From: an uncultured Sulfitobacter sp.
GTDB taxonomy: Bacteria > Pseudomonadota > Alphaproteobacteria > Rhodobacterales > Rhodobacteraceae
NCBI RefSeq assembly: GCF_947502895.1
Contig: NZ_CANNBM010000005.1
Location: 62,001-126,000, forward strand
DNA length: 64,000 nucleotides
Direction: 5' to 3'
The position numbers and the translations under genes are program-made. Every line of letters starts with the position of its first letter. Positions within the stretch are counted from its first letter, which is position 1. Shown in pieces: positions 25,350 to 34,161 of this stretch. The notes beneath the pieces were generated by a model that was not told the origin of the DNA, made no database searches, and saw only the letters and a list, made by a program, of their open reading frames with translations.

Positions 25350-26714
25350 ATGCAAACGATTTGGGCTGCGACTGCGCTGCTGCCATCTGGATGGGCGTCA
25401 AATGTTCGGATTGATGTCGATGCACAGGGATATATTTGCGATGTTCAGGCAGAAGCGCCTGCGCATGGCTGCCGTGTTCCGACGCTGCTTCCTGCGCCAG
25501 TAAATGTGCATAGCCATGCGTTTCAGCGTGCGATGGCGGGCCTGACAGAGCGGCGCGGCCCCGACCCGAGCGACAGTTTCTGGACATGGCGTCAGCTGAT
25601 GTTCCGCTTTCTTGACCGTCTGACACCCGAGCATATTCAGGCGATCACAGCCTTTGTGCAGATGGAAATGCTGGAGGCTGGCTATAGCGCGTCAGTTGAG
25701 TTTCATTATCTGCACCACCAGCAAGGGGGGGTGCCTTATGAAAACATCGCCGAAACATCTGACCGTGTGCTGGCTGCGGCGGATCAGACAGGAATGGGCC
25801 TGTGCCTGTTGCCTGTTCATTATCAATACGGTGGGTGTGACCAACGTGATTTGACGGCAGGACAGATTCGCTTTGGTAATACTTTTCAACAGTTCCAAAC
25901 GCTTTACGATGCAGCGTCTACAAGCCTCAAGGACGCGCCAGCCGATAGCGCGATTGGCGTAGCTCCTCACTCCCTGCGTGCCGTCGGCATTCAAGACCTT
26001 AAGGCTTATAATACCGCATTTCCCAGCGGGCCGATCCACATGCATTTGGCAGAGCAGCGCGCCGAGGTCGCTGAGGTCGAGGCGCATTGGGGCGCGCGGC
26101 CTGTGACTTGGGCGCTCGCAAACATGGAACTGGATTCGCGGTGGTGCTTGATTCACTGTACCCAAATGACGCCGGAAGAAACCGCTGCTTTGGCGCGTTC
26201 TGGCGCGGTTGCAGGTCTTTGCCCAATTACGGAAAGCAGTCTTGGAGACGGGATTTTTGACGCGGTGCGCTGGTTGGATAATGACGGCAAATTTGCCATC
26301 GGGTCTGACAGCAACATTCGTATTTCGCTGAGTGAAGAGTTACGCACGCTGGACTATTCCCAACGCTTGCGGGACGGGACGCGTGCGGCGCTTGCATCCC
26401 CTGACAAATCGACAGGTCGTCGGATGTACGATGGTATTTTGCAAGGTGGCGCGCGCGCGTCTGGACGTCAAACCGGCCGCATCGAAGTCGGTTGCTGGGC
26501 TGACCTGCTCTCGCTTGACACAAGCTCTGAGCATATGTGGGGCAGGGAGGGGGATACCGCCCTTGATGCATGGATTTTCGCGGGAGACGATCGCCTTGTA
26601 ACAGATGTTTGGTCTGCGGGTCGGCATATGGTAAAGGGCGGCAGGCATGAAAATCGAACCGCTATCGTTGCGGCCTATAAGCGAGTAATTGATAAATTGA
26701 GAGACGCGTTGTGA
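25350..26714 (+). CDS. hutF: Formimidoylglutamate deiminase
   Basis: Deiminates N-formimino-L-glutamate to N-formyl-L-glutamate and ammonia. A 454-residue zinc amidohydrolase: metal ligands H54/H56 (VNVHSHAFQR), IHMHLAEQ and the final aspartate in GSDSN are present, as are FWTWRQLMF and VAPHSLRAV typical of HutF. It is transcribed away from hutI across the palindrome. Its stop overlaps the hutC GTG start by 4 nt (26711-26714). Confidence 0.95.
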   Translation: MQTIWAATALLPSGWASNVRIDVDAQGYICDVQAEAPAHGCRVPTLLPAPVNVHSHAFQRAMAGLTERRGPDPSDSFWTWRQLMFRFLDRLTPEHIQAITAFVQMEMLEAGYSASVEFHYLHHQQGGVPYENIAETSDRVLAAADQTGMGLCLLPVHYQYGGCDQRDLTAGQIRFGNTFQQFQTLYDAASTSLKDAPADSAIGVAPHSLRAVGIQDLKAYNTAFPSGPIHMHLAEQRAEVAEVEAHWGARPVTWALANMELDSRWCLIHCTQMTPEETAALARSGAVAGLCPITESSLGDGIFDAVRWLDNDGKFAIGSDSNIRISLSEELRTLDYSQRLRDGTRAALASPDKSTGRRMYDGILQGGARASGRQTGRIEVGCWADLLSLDTSSEHMWGREGDTALDAWIFAGDDRLVTDVWSAGRHMVKGGRHENRTAIVAAYKRVIDKLRDAL

Positions 26715-27412
26715 ACGCCCCTACTTTTAGAAGCTGGCAAAGCGTACAGGACGAAGTCCTGCGCCGGATTCATGCCCGCGAATGGTCACCGGGAGAGCTG
26801 ATCCCGAATGAGGCTGATCTGGCTGTTGAATTCGGCTGCGCCCGTTCCACGGTGAACCGTGCGCTGCGGTCCTTGGCCGAGAATGGTCTGTTGGACCGCA
26901 AGCGCAAGGCAGGTACCCGTGTTGCAGCACAACCTGTCGCCAAGGCTACGCTGGACATTGCGGTACTTCGGCACGAGGTCGAAGAGCATGGAGGCAAATA
27001 CGGCTATCAGTTGATCGCACGCGATGTCGTCGTGCCGCCCCTCAGCGTCAGCGGTGCGATGAAGACGATGGCGGATGAAAAACTGTTGCATGTGCGGGCG
27101 CTGCACCTCGCGGATGATGAGGCTTATGCAATCGAGGATCGGTGGATTAATACGCGGATTGTCCCTGCCGTTTCAGCCGAGACTTTCCAATCTGTCAGTG
27201 CAAATGAATGGCTGATGAAACACGCGCCTTACACACACGGTGAGATCGCGTTTTCTGCGGTTCAAGCATCTGTTGATGACGCTGAAATTATGGGTGTTGC
27301 TGAGAACAGTGCACTGTTCGCAATAGACCGACTGACTTGGGACAGTGAAGTGTCGGTGACCAAAGTTAAGCTATTATTCAGCCCCGGATACCAGTTACGC
27401 ACCGGGCTTTGA
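26711..27412 (+). CDS. hutC: Histidine utilisation repressor, GntR/HutC family
   Basis: A 233-residue regulator with an N-terminal GntR winged helix (WSPGELIPNEADLAVEFGCARSTVNRALRSLAENGLLDRKRKAGTRV, about residues 25-70) and a C-terminal UTRA effector domain (from about residue 90) that in HutC binds urocanate. GTG start coupled to hutF. It probably represses both hut transcripts through the palindrome at 25309-25328. Confidence 0.93.
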   Translation: MNAPTFRSWQSVQDEVLRRIHAREWSPGELIPNEADLAVEFGCARSTVNRALRSLAENGLLDRKRKAGTRVAAQPVAKATLDIAVLRHEVEEHGGKYGYQLIARDVVVPPLSVSGAMKTMADEKLLHVRALHLADDEAYAIEDRWINTRIVPAVSAETFQSVSANEWLMKHAPYTHGEIAFSAVQASVDDAEIMGVAENSALFAIDRLTWDSEVSVTKVKLLFSPGYQLRTGL

Positions 27413-27434
27413 TAACAAAGCAGGACTGGTTCGA

Positions 27435-27457
27435 CCGCGCCCTTGATCTGGGCGCGG
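27435..27457. terminator. GC-rich hairpin between convergent hutC and small gene
   Basis: CCGCGCCC (27435-27442) pairs perfectly with GGGCGCGG (27450-27457) around a 7-nt loop. It lies 23 bp after hutC and 16 bp beyond the stop of the minus-strand small gene, a position suited to a shared terminator, although neither side has a long T-run. Confidence 0.55.
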
Positions 27458-27472
27458 CCCTGAGGCTAGCGA

Positions 27473-27601
27473 TCACTTCTTGGCAGTGATCATTCCCAGC
27501 GAGAATTGAACGGCGTGGTCGATATGAACGATACCTTTGTAGATGGTTTCAGACATGATCATTGCGACTGACGCTGTAGGAGTAGGGAACTGGCCGTTCA
27601 T
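27473..27601 (-). CDS. Small protein of 42 residues, unknown
   Basis: An ATG at 27601 with GGAGAG about 8 nt upstream opens a 42-codon frame ending in TGA at 27475-27473. The product begins MNGQFPTPTASVAMIMSE and ends SLGMITAKK. It uses codons common in neighbouring genes, has no membrane segment strong enough to call and belongs to no family I know. It stands alone between the hutC terminator hairpin and a LysR gene, from which it is divergent across a 27-bp inverted repeat. LysR genes often control a divergent target, which supports its being a real gene. It could also be the remnant of a longer gene. Confidence 0.5.
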   Translation of the reverse strand: MNGQFPTPTASVAMIMSETIYKGIVHIDHAVQFSLGMITAKK

Positions 27602-27677
27602 GAGGATACTCTCCGAAATCTAGGGTTGCTGTTTTCTCCTTCCCGATAGCCCTGAATGGGTCGCCTCGACAAACTGC

Positions 27678-27704
27678 GTTTTCTTACCCTATAAATAAGA
27701 AAAC
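27678..27704. promoter_or_regulatory. 27-bp inverted repeat, candidate LysR operator
   Basis: GTTTTCTTA (27678-27686) and TAAGAAAAC (27696-27704) form perfect 9-bp arms around a 9-bp spacer. It lies in the space between the small gene (start 27601) and the LysR gene (start about 27733). AT-rich dyads of this size and spacing are typical LysR-type binding sites, so autoregulation plus control of the divergent gene is likely. Confidence 0.65.
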
Positions 27705-27732
27705 CTAATTCATGTTTTGGGTGACACAAAGT

Positions 27733-28641
27733 ATGCGTAAGTTACCGCCACTTAAATCCTTGCAAGCTTTTGAAGCCGCCGCCCGATGGTTGAGCTTTTC
27801 TAAGGCAGCGGATGAGTTGCATGTCACGCCTGCTGCGATCAGCCAGCAGATCAAACAGCTTGAGGCCTTTCTGGGTGAGCCGTTGTTTCATCGCATGACG
27901 CGTTCGGTCACCTTGACCGACGCGGCAAAGACTGTGCTGCCTCTTATGACCGAGGGATTTGATAATCTGGCAGAAGCAGTTGACCGCCTTAAGGTCGAGG
28001 AAAAATCAGGTTTACTTACCGTCAGCACGGTTCCTACTTTTGCAATCAAATGGCTGGTGCATCATCTTACAGATTTCTCCGATAAATATCCCGACATTGA
28101 TGTTCGGTTGGACGCTTCGTTGGACATGCGTGATTTCACGCAAGACGGGATTGACGTCAGCATTCGGCTTGGCATCGGTGATTATCCAAGCCTTTACGTC
28201 GGTAAGGTGTTTGACGAAGAGGTTGGCCCTGTTTGTAGTCCCAAGTTATTGGAGGGTCCGGACGCGCTGACCTGTTTGGAAGACCTCAAGCAACATAGGC
28301 TTTTGCACGTTGATTGGGGGTCATTGACCAACCAATCGCCTGATTGGAAGATGTGGGCACAAGCAGCGGGGGTTGATGATTTGCCCGTTGAGCGTGGTCC
28401 ACGCTTCACGGTTGAAAATATGGCGATTGAAGCGGCTATTAATGGTGAAGGTGTTGCTTTGGTTAGCCATTCTGCGGTTGTCGAAGACCTGAAGGCGAGG
28501 CGTCTTGTCAGACCTTTCGATCTGACTGTTCATAGCGATTTTGCTTATTGGTTGGTTTGCCCCCATGCGCATTTGCGCAAGGCCAAGGTGAGCGCATTTT
28601 GCAATTGGCTGATGGCCAAAGTGCATCAAAGCCCCGCCTGA
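27733..28641 (+). CDS. LysR-family regulator, GcvA-like
   Basis: About 302 residues. The N terminus MRKLPPLKSLQAFEAAARWLSF, the helix-turn-helix SKAADELHVTPAAISQQIKQLE and the effector-domain pattern (DGIDVSIRLGIGDYP) are those of the GcvA subgroup. I start at the ATG at 27733 because family members begin there; an in-frame ATG at 27712 has no better ribosome site. It lies 86 bp before the three-domain fusion gene on the same strand and is divergent from the small gene, so either may be its target. Confidence 0.88.
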   Translation: MRKLPPLKSLQAFEAAARWLSFSKAADELHVTPAAISQQIKQLEAFLGEPLFHRMTRSVTLTDAAKTVLPLMTEGFDNLAEAVDRLKVEEKSGLLTVSTVPTFAIKWLVHHLTDFSDKYPDIDVRLDASLDMRDFTQDGIDVSIRLGIGDYPSLYVGKVFDEEVGPVCSPKLLEGPDALTCLEDLKQHRLLHVDWGSLTNQSPDWKMWAQAAGVDDLPVERGPRFTVENMAIEAAINGEGVALVSHSAVVEDLKARRLVRPFDLTVHSDFAYWLVCPHAHLRKAKVSAFCNWLMAKVHQSPA

Positions 28642-28727
28642 ACAGCCGATACAGGTGCTGGCTAATTGACAGGTAGGTCCTCGGGTATCATCACGACAAA
28701 GCGCAATAACCAGCGGACAGGTGGATC

Positions 28728-31700
28728 ATGACGAAAAAAGTAGACGGGATTCAACACTGGCAAACCGCGCTTGAGGAAAATTGGGGTATCGTTGCAGAGT
28801 TGAGCCAGCTGGACGGCGAATATGACCTGAATTTCCTTGCCAAAGGGCATGATGGAAATGGCTATGTGCTGAAGGTGATGCGCGCGGGATGCGAGACGTG
28901 GCTGGTTGATATGCAGGTGAAAGCATTCGAGCATATCACTGCAAAACAGCCAGACCTTCCATGTCCGCTTGTTGTTCGGACAAAGCATGACGCGTCGCTC
29001 TTGACCTTGGAGGACGAGACTGGCGAGGCGCGTTTGGTGTGGCTTTTGGGGCAGTTGCCTGGTCAGTGTTACGCCCACGCAGCCCCGAAAACCGATGCTT
29101 TGATTCATGAAATCGGGCAGGTTCTGGGCGGTACGGCTTTGGCCTTGGCTGACTTTAGCCATGCTGGACTAAAGCGGGATTTCAAATGGGATTTGATGCG
29201 TGCCGATTGGATCAAAGACGAGATCGCGTGTATTGCAGAGCCTGATCGCCGCGCGGTTCTCGAAGAGATTCATGCGCAATTTGCAAGGCTCAAAACCGCT
29301 TTGGCAGCACTTCCGCATCAGGCTATTCACAACGATGCCAATGATTACAATATCATGGTTTCAGGTACGTTGAATACACCTCGCCATGTGTCCGGTCTCA
29401 TCGACCTTGGTGATATGTGTTCGGCACCGCGCATTTGTGATTTGGCGATTGCCGCAGCATATATTGTGTTGGATCATGCCAAGCCCGAAGCGGCGCTGGC
29501 TGCCCTTGTGGCTGGATATCATCACGCCAATCCGCTGACGGCTGCTGAGGTCGATATGATCTGGCCGCTGCTGCGCACACGCCTCGCTGTGAGTGTTGTG
29601 AATTCCACTTTAATGGCAGCTGATAACCCTGATGATCCCTATGTGACCATTTCTCAGGCACCTGCGTGGCGGTTTCTGGAGGAGATCTGTATTCATGGCG
29701 GCTTGCTTACAGCGCGTTTGCGGGCCGCTTGCGGTTTGCCTGTGGTTGACGGCGCGGACCGTGTTCGGGAGTGGCTGGAGCAAGAACGCGGAAATTTTGC
29801 GCCGCTGATGGGCTGCGATATTGCTGATGCGCCGTTGGGCTCACTCTCGGTTGAAAATTCAGCATGGCCACAGAACCCGTTTCACATGCCGCTGTCCGAG
29901 GCCGCCCGCGTCGGCGAAGAGTATGAAGATGGGGGCCGTATCTGGCTGGGCTATTATCATGAGCCGCGCTTGATCTATGCAGAGCCGGCGTTTCGTAATG
30001 GGCCTTGGAAAGCCAGTGATCGTCGGACCGTGCATTTGGCTGTAGACGTATTCACAACGGCGGGCGCCCCCATGTTTGCGCCTTTGAGGGGTGAGGTTTT
30101 TGTCGCCGAGTACCGTTCAGGGCACCTCGACTATGGCGGTGTAATCATCCTGCGTCACGAGACACCGCAGGGCGATACATTTTTCACACTGTACGGACAT
30201 CTGGACCCCGAGTTTTTGGACCGCCTGCGCGTTGGCCAGACCATCGAGAAGGGCGAGGAATTTTGCCGCCTTGGTGATCCCTCTATGAATGGCGGTTGGG
30301 CGCCACATGTGCATTTCCAACTGGCCCTGACCAACGAAGGCATTGAGGCCGATTGGCCAGGTGTAGGCGACCCTGACGAGATGTATCTGTGGCGCGCTGT
30401 TTGTCCCAACCCAGCAGCACTGCTGAACCTGCCAGATGGAAAAGTGCATTACACCCCCACCGAAAAGGCGATGGTGCATCGCGGTCGCCAAGCGCATTTT
30501 GGCGGCAATCTGAGCCTGACTTATGATGACCCCGTCATGTTGGTACGCGGCTGGAAACACCACCTGTTTGACGAATGGGGTCGCCCGTATCTGGACGCCT
30601 ACAACAATGTGCCTCATGTGGGCCACGCCCATCCACGCATTCAGGCTGTGGCTGCTGACCAGCTGAAACGGATCAATTCCAATACACGCTACTTACATCC
30701 GGCACAAACTAGGTTTGCTGAAAAGATACTGTCGAAAATGCCGGATCACTTGCAGGTCTGTTACTTTGTGAATTCGGGCTCGGAGGCGAATGAGCTGGCC
30801 TTGCGCATTGCCCGTGCCCACACGGGGGCGAAAGGAATTGTCACTCCGGATCACGGGTATCATGGCAACACGACGGGGGCGGTCGACATCTCCGCCTATA
30901 AATTCAACAAGCCTAACGGGGTAGGGCAAGCGGACTGGGTCGAACTGGTTGAAGTCGCAGATGACTACCGCGGGACGTATAGGCGCGACGATCCTGATCG
31001 CGCTCAGAAATTTGCCGACTGTGTTGACCCTGCCATTGCCGCGTTGAAAGCCAAAGGGCAGGGGGTCGCAGGATTTATTGCTGAGACTTTTCCCTCCGTC
31101 GGAGGACAGATCATCCCGCCCAAAGGATATTTGGCTGCTGTCTATGCGAAAATCCGAAAATCCGGTGGCATATGCATTGCAGACGAAGTGCAGACGGGAT
31201 TGGGGCGGCTGGGGGAACACTATTTTGGCTTCGAGTATCAGGAAGTTCTGCCTGATATTGTTGTGTTGGGTAAACCCATCGGCAACGGTCACCCTTTGGG
31301 CGTTTTGGTCACTACAAAAGAGATAGCGAAGAGCTTTGACAACGGGATCGAGTTCTTCTCGACCTTCGGTGGCTCGACCCTGTCGTGTCGTGTTGGTCGC
31401 GAAGTTTTGGATATCGTTGACGATGAGGGTCTGCAAGAAAACGCAAGGTTGATCGGCAATGAACTGATGACGGGGTTGAAAACGCTTGAAACCAAATATG
31501 CCTGCGTAGGTGATGTGCGCGGCATGGGGCTGTTTCTAGGAGTAGAACTTATCCACCCAGACGGATCCGAGGCCACCGAGATTTGCTCGTACATTAAAAA
31601 CCGTATGCGTGATCATCGAATTTTGATTGGGAGCGAGGGGCCCAAAGACAACATCCTAAAAATACGGCCCCCTCTCACCATTGAGGCGGCAGATGTTGCG

Positions 31701-31745
31701 ATGATTATCGCGGTCATGGATCAAATTCTGGGTGAGTTAACCTGA
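28728..31745 (+). CDS. Three-domain fusion: APH-type kinase, M23 peptidase-like domain, class III aminotransferase
   Basis: 1005 residues, one uninterrupted frame. Residues 1-330: aminoglycoside-phosphotransferase/hydroxylysine-kinase fold with catalytic H201-x-D203-x4-N208 (HNDANDYN) and the metal motif IDLGD (D226). About 400-560: M23/LytM domain with the usual zinc ligands H436-x3-D440 and H527-x-H529 and the accessory H491 (YGH). About 575-1005: class III aminotransferase with FVNSGSEAN, DEVQTG and PLP lysine K849 (VLGKPIGNGHP). Family knowledge: animal relatives of the two outer parts are hydroxylysine kinase and phospho-lyases of phosphohydroxylysine and phosphoethanolamine. The protein probably phosphorylates an amino alcohol or hydroxy amino acid and then eliminates phosphate. 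The role of the middle domain is unknown; there is no signal peptide. Confidence 0.93.
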   Translation: MTKKVDGIQHWQTALEENWGIVAELSQLDGEYDLNFLAKGHDGNGYVLKVMRAGCETWLVDMQVKAFEHITAKQPDLPCPLVVRTKHDASLLTLEDETGEARLVWLLGQLPGQCYAHAAPKTDALIHEIGQVLGGTALALADFSHAGLKRDFKWDLMRADWIKDEIACIAEPDRRAVLEEIHAQFARLKTALAALPHQAIHNDANDYNIMVSGTLNTPRHVSGLIDLGDMCSAPRICDLAIAAAYIVLDHAKPEAALAALVAGYHHANPLTAAEVDMIWPLLRTRLAVSVVNSTLMAADNPDDPYVTISQAPAWRFLEEICIHGGLLTARLRAACGLPVVDGADRVREWLEQERGNFAPLMGCDIADAPLGSLSVENSAWPQNPFHMPLSEAARVGEEYEDGGRIWLGYYHEPRLIYAEPAFRNGPWKASDRRTVHLAVDVFTTAGAPMFAPLRGEVFVAEYRSGHLDYGGVIILRHETPQGDTFFTLYGHLDPEFLDRLRVGQTIEKGEEFCRLGDPSMNGGWAPHVHFQLALTNEGIEADWPGVGDPDEMYLWRAVCPNPAALLNLPDGKVHYTPTEKAMVHRGRQAHFGGNLSLTYDDPVMLVRGWKHHLFDEWGRPYLDAYNNVPHVGHAHPRIQAVAADQLKRINSNTRYLHPAQTRFAEKILSKMPDHLQVCYFVNSGSEANELALRIARAHTGAKGIVTPDHGYHGNTTGAVDISAYKFNKPNGVGQADWVELVEVADDYRGTYRRDDPDRAQKFADCVDPAIAALKAKGQGVAGFIAETFPSVGGQIIPPKGYLAAVYAKIRKSGGICIADEVQTGLGRLGEHYFGFEYQEVLPDIVVLGKPIGNGHPLGVLVTTKEIAKSFDNGIEFFSTFGGSTLSCRVGREVLDIVDDEGLQENARLIGNELMTGLKTLETKYACVGDVRGMGLFLGVELIHPDGSEATEICSYIKNRMRDHRILIGSEGPKDNILKIRPPLTIEAADVAMIIAVMDQILGELT

Positions 31746-31841
31746 CGCCGGCTTAGGTCTCGCTTGCGAGAATTGCCTTTAGTGGGCGGGTGCACATGCG
31801 CACCAGCCAAAAATTCATTCAGGCAATCATACACGGTTCGC

Positions 31842-32642
31842 TTATGATCCCTTAAACACAGGCGGTCTGCGCTCCAAAAGTGCTGCAACCGCCTCTTGCT
31901 GATCTTTGGTGTTCTGCACAATGGCCTGAAAACTGCCAGCCAGATCAAGGGCTGTCTCAAGCGGCACCTCAGCGGATTGGCGGATGAGCCGCTTGTTGAG
32001 GCGGATGCTCTTGGGCGGGAATGCAGTGATCTGCTCGGCCAGCTCCCACGCTTTCTCCAGCAGGGCCTCAGGCTCGACCACATGGGTAACAAGCCCCCAA
32101 TCCTGCGCCTGTTGTGCGTTCAACACACAACAGGTGAGCGCCATTTCCATCGCCTTTGCCTTACCCACCACGCGGGGCAGATACCACGCGCCGCCGTCGC
32201 CCGAAATCAGGCCCACGCGCAGGAAACTTTCGGAGAAGGTCGCCGCAGTTGACGCAACACGAATATCGCAGAAGGTGGCCAGATCCATACCCGCGCCAAC
32301 CGCATGGCCGTTCACAGCGGCAATGGCGGGCACGTCGAGTTGGTGGAACATGCGCGGCAGTTGTTGGATGGTATTGCGGTAGCCTTCCTGCATCTCGATA
32401 GGGGTGCCTGAGAACATCGGGTGCGTGCCGTCGCGCATTTCCTTGACATTACCGCCAGAGCTGAAGGATTTGCCATTCGCAGTCAGGATAATGCACCCCA
32501 GCGAGGCATCAGCGTTGGCACCCGCCAGAAAGCTCAACAGCCCGTCGATCACATCGGCAGACAGCGCATTGCGGCTGTCGGGGCGGTTCAGGGTGACCAA
32601 TGCGATTGGTCCTTTGCGTTCGATCAAGACTGCGTCGCTCAT
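31842..32642 (-). CDS. Enoyl-CoA hydratase/isomerase family protein
   Basis: A 266-residue crotonase-fold protein. The oxyanion-hole segments are visible (SFSSGGNVKEM, about residues 60-70, and NGHAVGAGMDLA, about 115-126), then GLISGDGGAWYLPRVVG with the acidic residues expected of a hydratase. It probably hydrates an enoyl-CoA in fatty or branched acyl-CoA breakdown. Its ATG overlaps the stop of the broken acyl-CoA dehydrogenase by 4 nt, so the two once formed a beta-oxidation pair. The specific acyl chain cannot be told. Confidence 0.9.
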   Translation of the reverse strand: MSDAVLIERKGPIALVTLNRPDSRNALSADVIDGLLSFLAGANADASLGCIILTANGKSFSSGGNVKEMRDGTHPMFSGTPIEMQEGYRNTIQQLPRMFHQLDVPAIAAVNGHAVGAGMDLATFCDIRVASTAATFSESFLRVGLISGDGGAWYLPRVVGKAKAMEMALTCCVLNAQQAQDWGLVTHVVEPEALLEKAWELAEQITAFPPKSIRLNKRLIRQSAEVPLETALDLAGSFQAIVQNTKDQQEAVAALLERRPPVFKGS

Positions 32643-33180
32643 GCGGGTTCCTTACCTGTCTCAGTTATATATGTCCAAAGCCCGTCAGGGGCGGCGCAAG
32701 CAGTGTCGCCGATGGCGCGTTCACATGCCACCTGTCGGCCCCAACTATCGCGCCTTGCCACAGGAATTTTGTGAAGTGATGCAATTCGTGATCCACGGTA
32801 AAGCCTACGGCCCCCATGACCTGATGCGCCGTTGCAGCGACGATAGAGGCGGCGGTGCCAGCCTGCGCTTTTGCCGAGCGCCAGAGCAGCGTGGTGCAAA
32901 GGCCAGCATCATGGGCGTCCAGTGCATTGGCAAGGGCCGCTTCGGTCACGCTCAGCTCGCTTTGGGCTTCGGCCAGCTGGTGTTGGATGGCTTGGAACTT
33001 GCTTAGGGGGCGGCCGAACTGGGTGCGGGTGGTGGCGTGGTCGGACACCATATCAAGTATCCGCGCCATCGCACCTGTCATGGCCGCACTGGTCAACAGC
33101 GCGCCCATCGCATCCGTGACCGGATCATGATCCGCGCTTGTCTTGTCGAGCTGTACCCACGCCGCGCCCGAGATATGGTG
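32639..33180 (-). pseudogene. Acyl-CoA dehydrogenase, truncated and frameshifted
   Basis: Only the C-terminal helical domain remains. It begins about HHISGAAWVQLDKT (33180), then ATTRTQFGRPLSKFQAIQH, HQVMGAVGFTVDHELHHFTK, the last being the conserved G-x-G-T/F...HR-like region. The frame breaks at about 32758-32765: after FTKFLW the family sequence RDSWGRQVACERAIG and DGLWTYIT continues in the next frame to a TGA at 32641-32639. One missing base in the TGGCAA/GGCGCG stretch explains the shift. The N-terminal half, including the substrate and FAD entry domain, is absent; a stop blocks the frame upstream. Non-functional by two independent lesions. Confidence 0.8.
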
Positions 33181-33297
33181 GAAGGTTCTGGCAAGGTTTT
33201 ACTGGGGGTTCCGATTGCATTCTTTTGCTGATTAGGAGGCAGCATGAAGAACATGGATGGGATGCTTCTCAAATGCTGCAAGACTAATATGCGGCGT

Positions 33298-34161
33298 TCA
33301 GGAAAGACCTGCTTTGTACCCCAAGCAAACAATGCCATCAGCCATATGATCAGCGGCATCACTGACATCCCACCGGTTTCCCACAACCTGTATCAGCATT
33401 TTTTGACCAGAAGGAGCAGTGGCAAAACCTTTTGCCCTGACCAGGCCGCGCGCGTCACTCGCTAACTCTTGTGCGAGCTTTTCAACATCAACGGGATTGT
33501 CGGGTGTCAGAACGGTCATCTCCAGATTTTCTGTGTGATGGTGCGGTCCTGACGTCGCTGGCTGTGCCGCAAACCTGTCCAGCACAGCGGCCATCGGTAC
33601 GGCACCTTGCACAGCCTTAAGGACACTTACATCAGGATTTTGCGTTTCTAGCCAATCAAGCGTGGCAGCCAGAGCTTTGCCTGTGACTAGATCGGTTTTG
33701 TTCAGAACAATAATGTTTGCGTCAGACAACTGACGTAAGACTGTGTCGCTCATGTATTTTGATTGGGCATTTGCTTCTATCGTTTCAGCATCTGCCACGA
33801 TGACAATTCCGTCTGTACGAAAGCCATCCAAGAGAGAAACAGAACCGACAATCGCGCTCGGTATAGCCACGCCCGAACTTTCAATCACCAAATGATCGGG
33901 CGGTGGATCAAGCTGCGCCATCTCCATGAGTGCGCCTGACAGATCACTTCCAAAAGAGCAGCAGACACAACCGCCAGCGATGGAAATAATGTCATCGTCC
34001 TCTGCTTCAATCAGATCCTCGTCGATGGCCAACTCACCAAATTCGTTAACCAGAACCGCCAGCCGCACACCGTCTGCGTGGCGCAGCAGATGGTTCACCA
34101 TCGTGGTTTTGCCAGAGCCGAGGTAACCGCCAAGGACAGTGACAGGAATCTGTGAGGTCAT
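33298..34161 (-). CDS. CobW/COG0523-family GTPase (metal chaperone)
   Basis: 287 residues. G3E-family P-loop GTPase: Walker A GGYLGSGKTT (11-20), the family metal motif GGCVCC (63-68), and the guanine-specificity motif NKTD. A short histidine run (HHH in GPHHHTEN) precedes the C-terminal CobW domain. Proteins of this family deliver zinc, cobalt or other metals to client enzymes. The ATG at 34161 overlaps the stop of the amidohydrolase (34158-34161), so the metal-dependent amidohydrolase is the obvious candidate client. An upstream in-frame extension to 34206 lies inside that gene and is rejected. Confidence 0.92.
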   Translation of the reverse strand: MTSQIPVTVLGGYLGSGKTTMVNHLLRHADGVRLAVLVNEFGELAIDEDLIEAEDDDIISIAGGCVCCSFGSDLSGALMEMAQLDPPPDHLVIESSGVAIPSAIVGSVSLLDGFRTDGIVIVADAETIEANAQSKYMSDTVLRQLSDANIIVLNKTDLVTGKALAATLDWLETQNPDVSVLKAVQGAVPMAAVLDRFAAQPATSGPHHHTENLEMTVLTPDNPVDVEKLAQELASDARGLVRAKGFATAPSGQKMLIQVVGNRWDVSDAADHMADGIVCLGYKAGLS

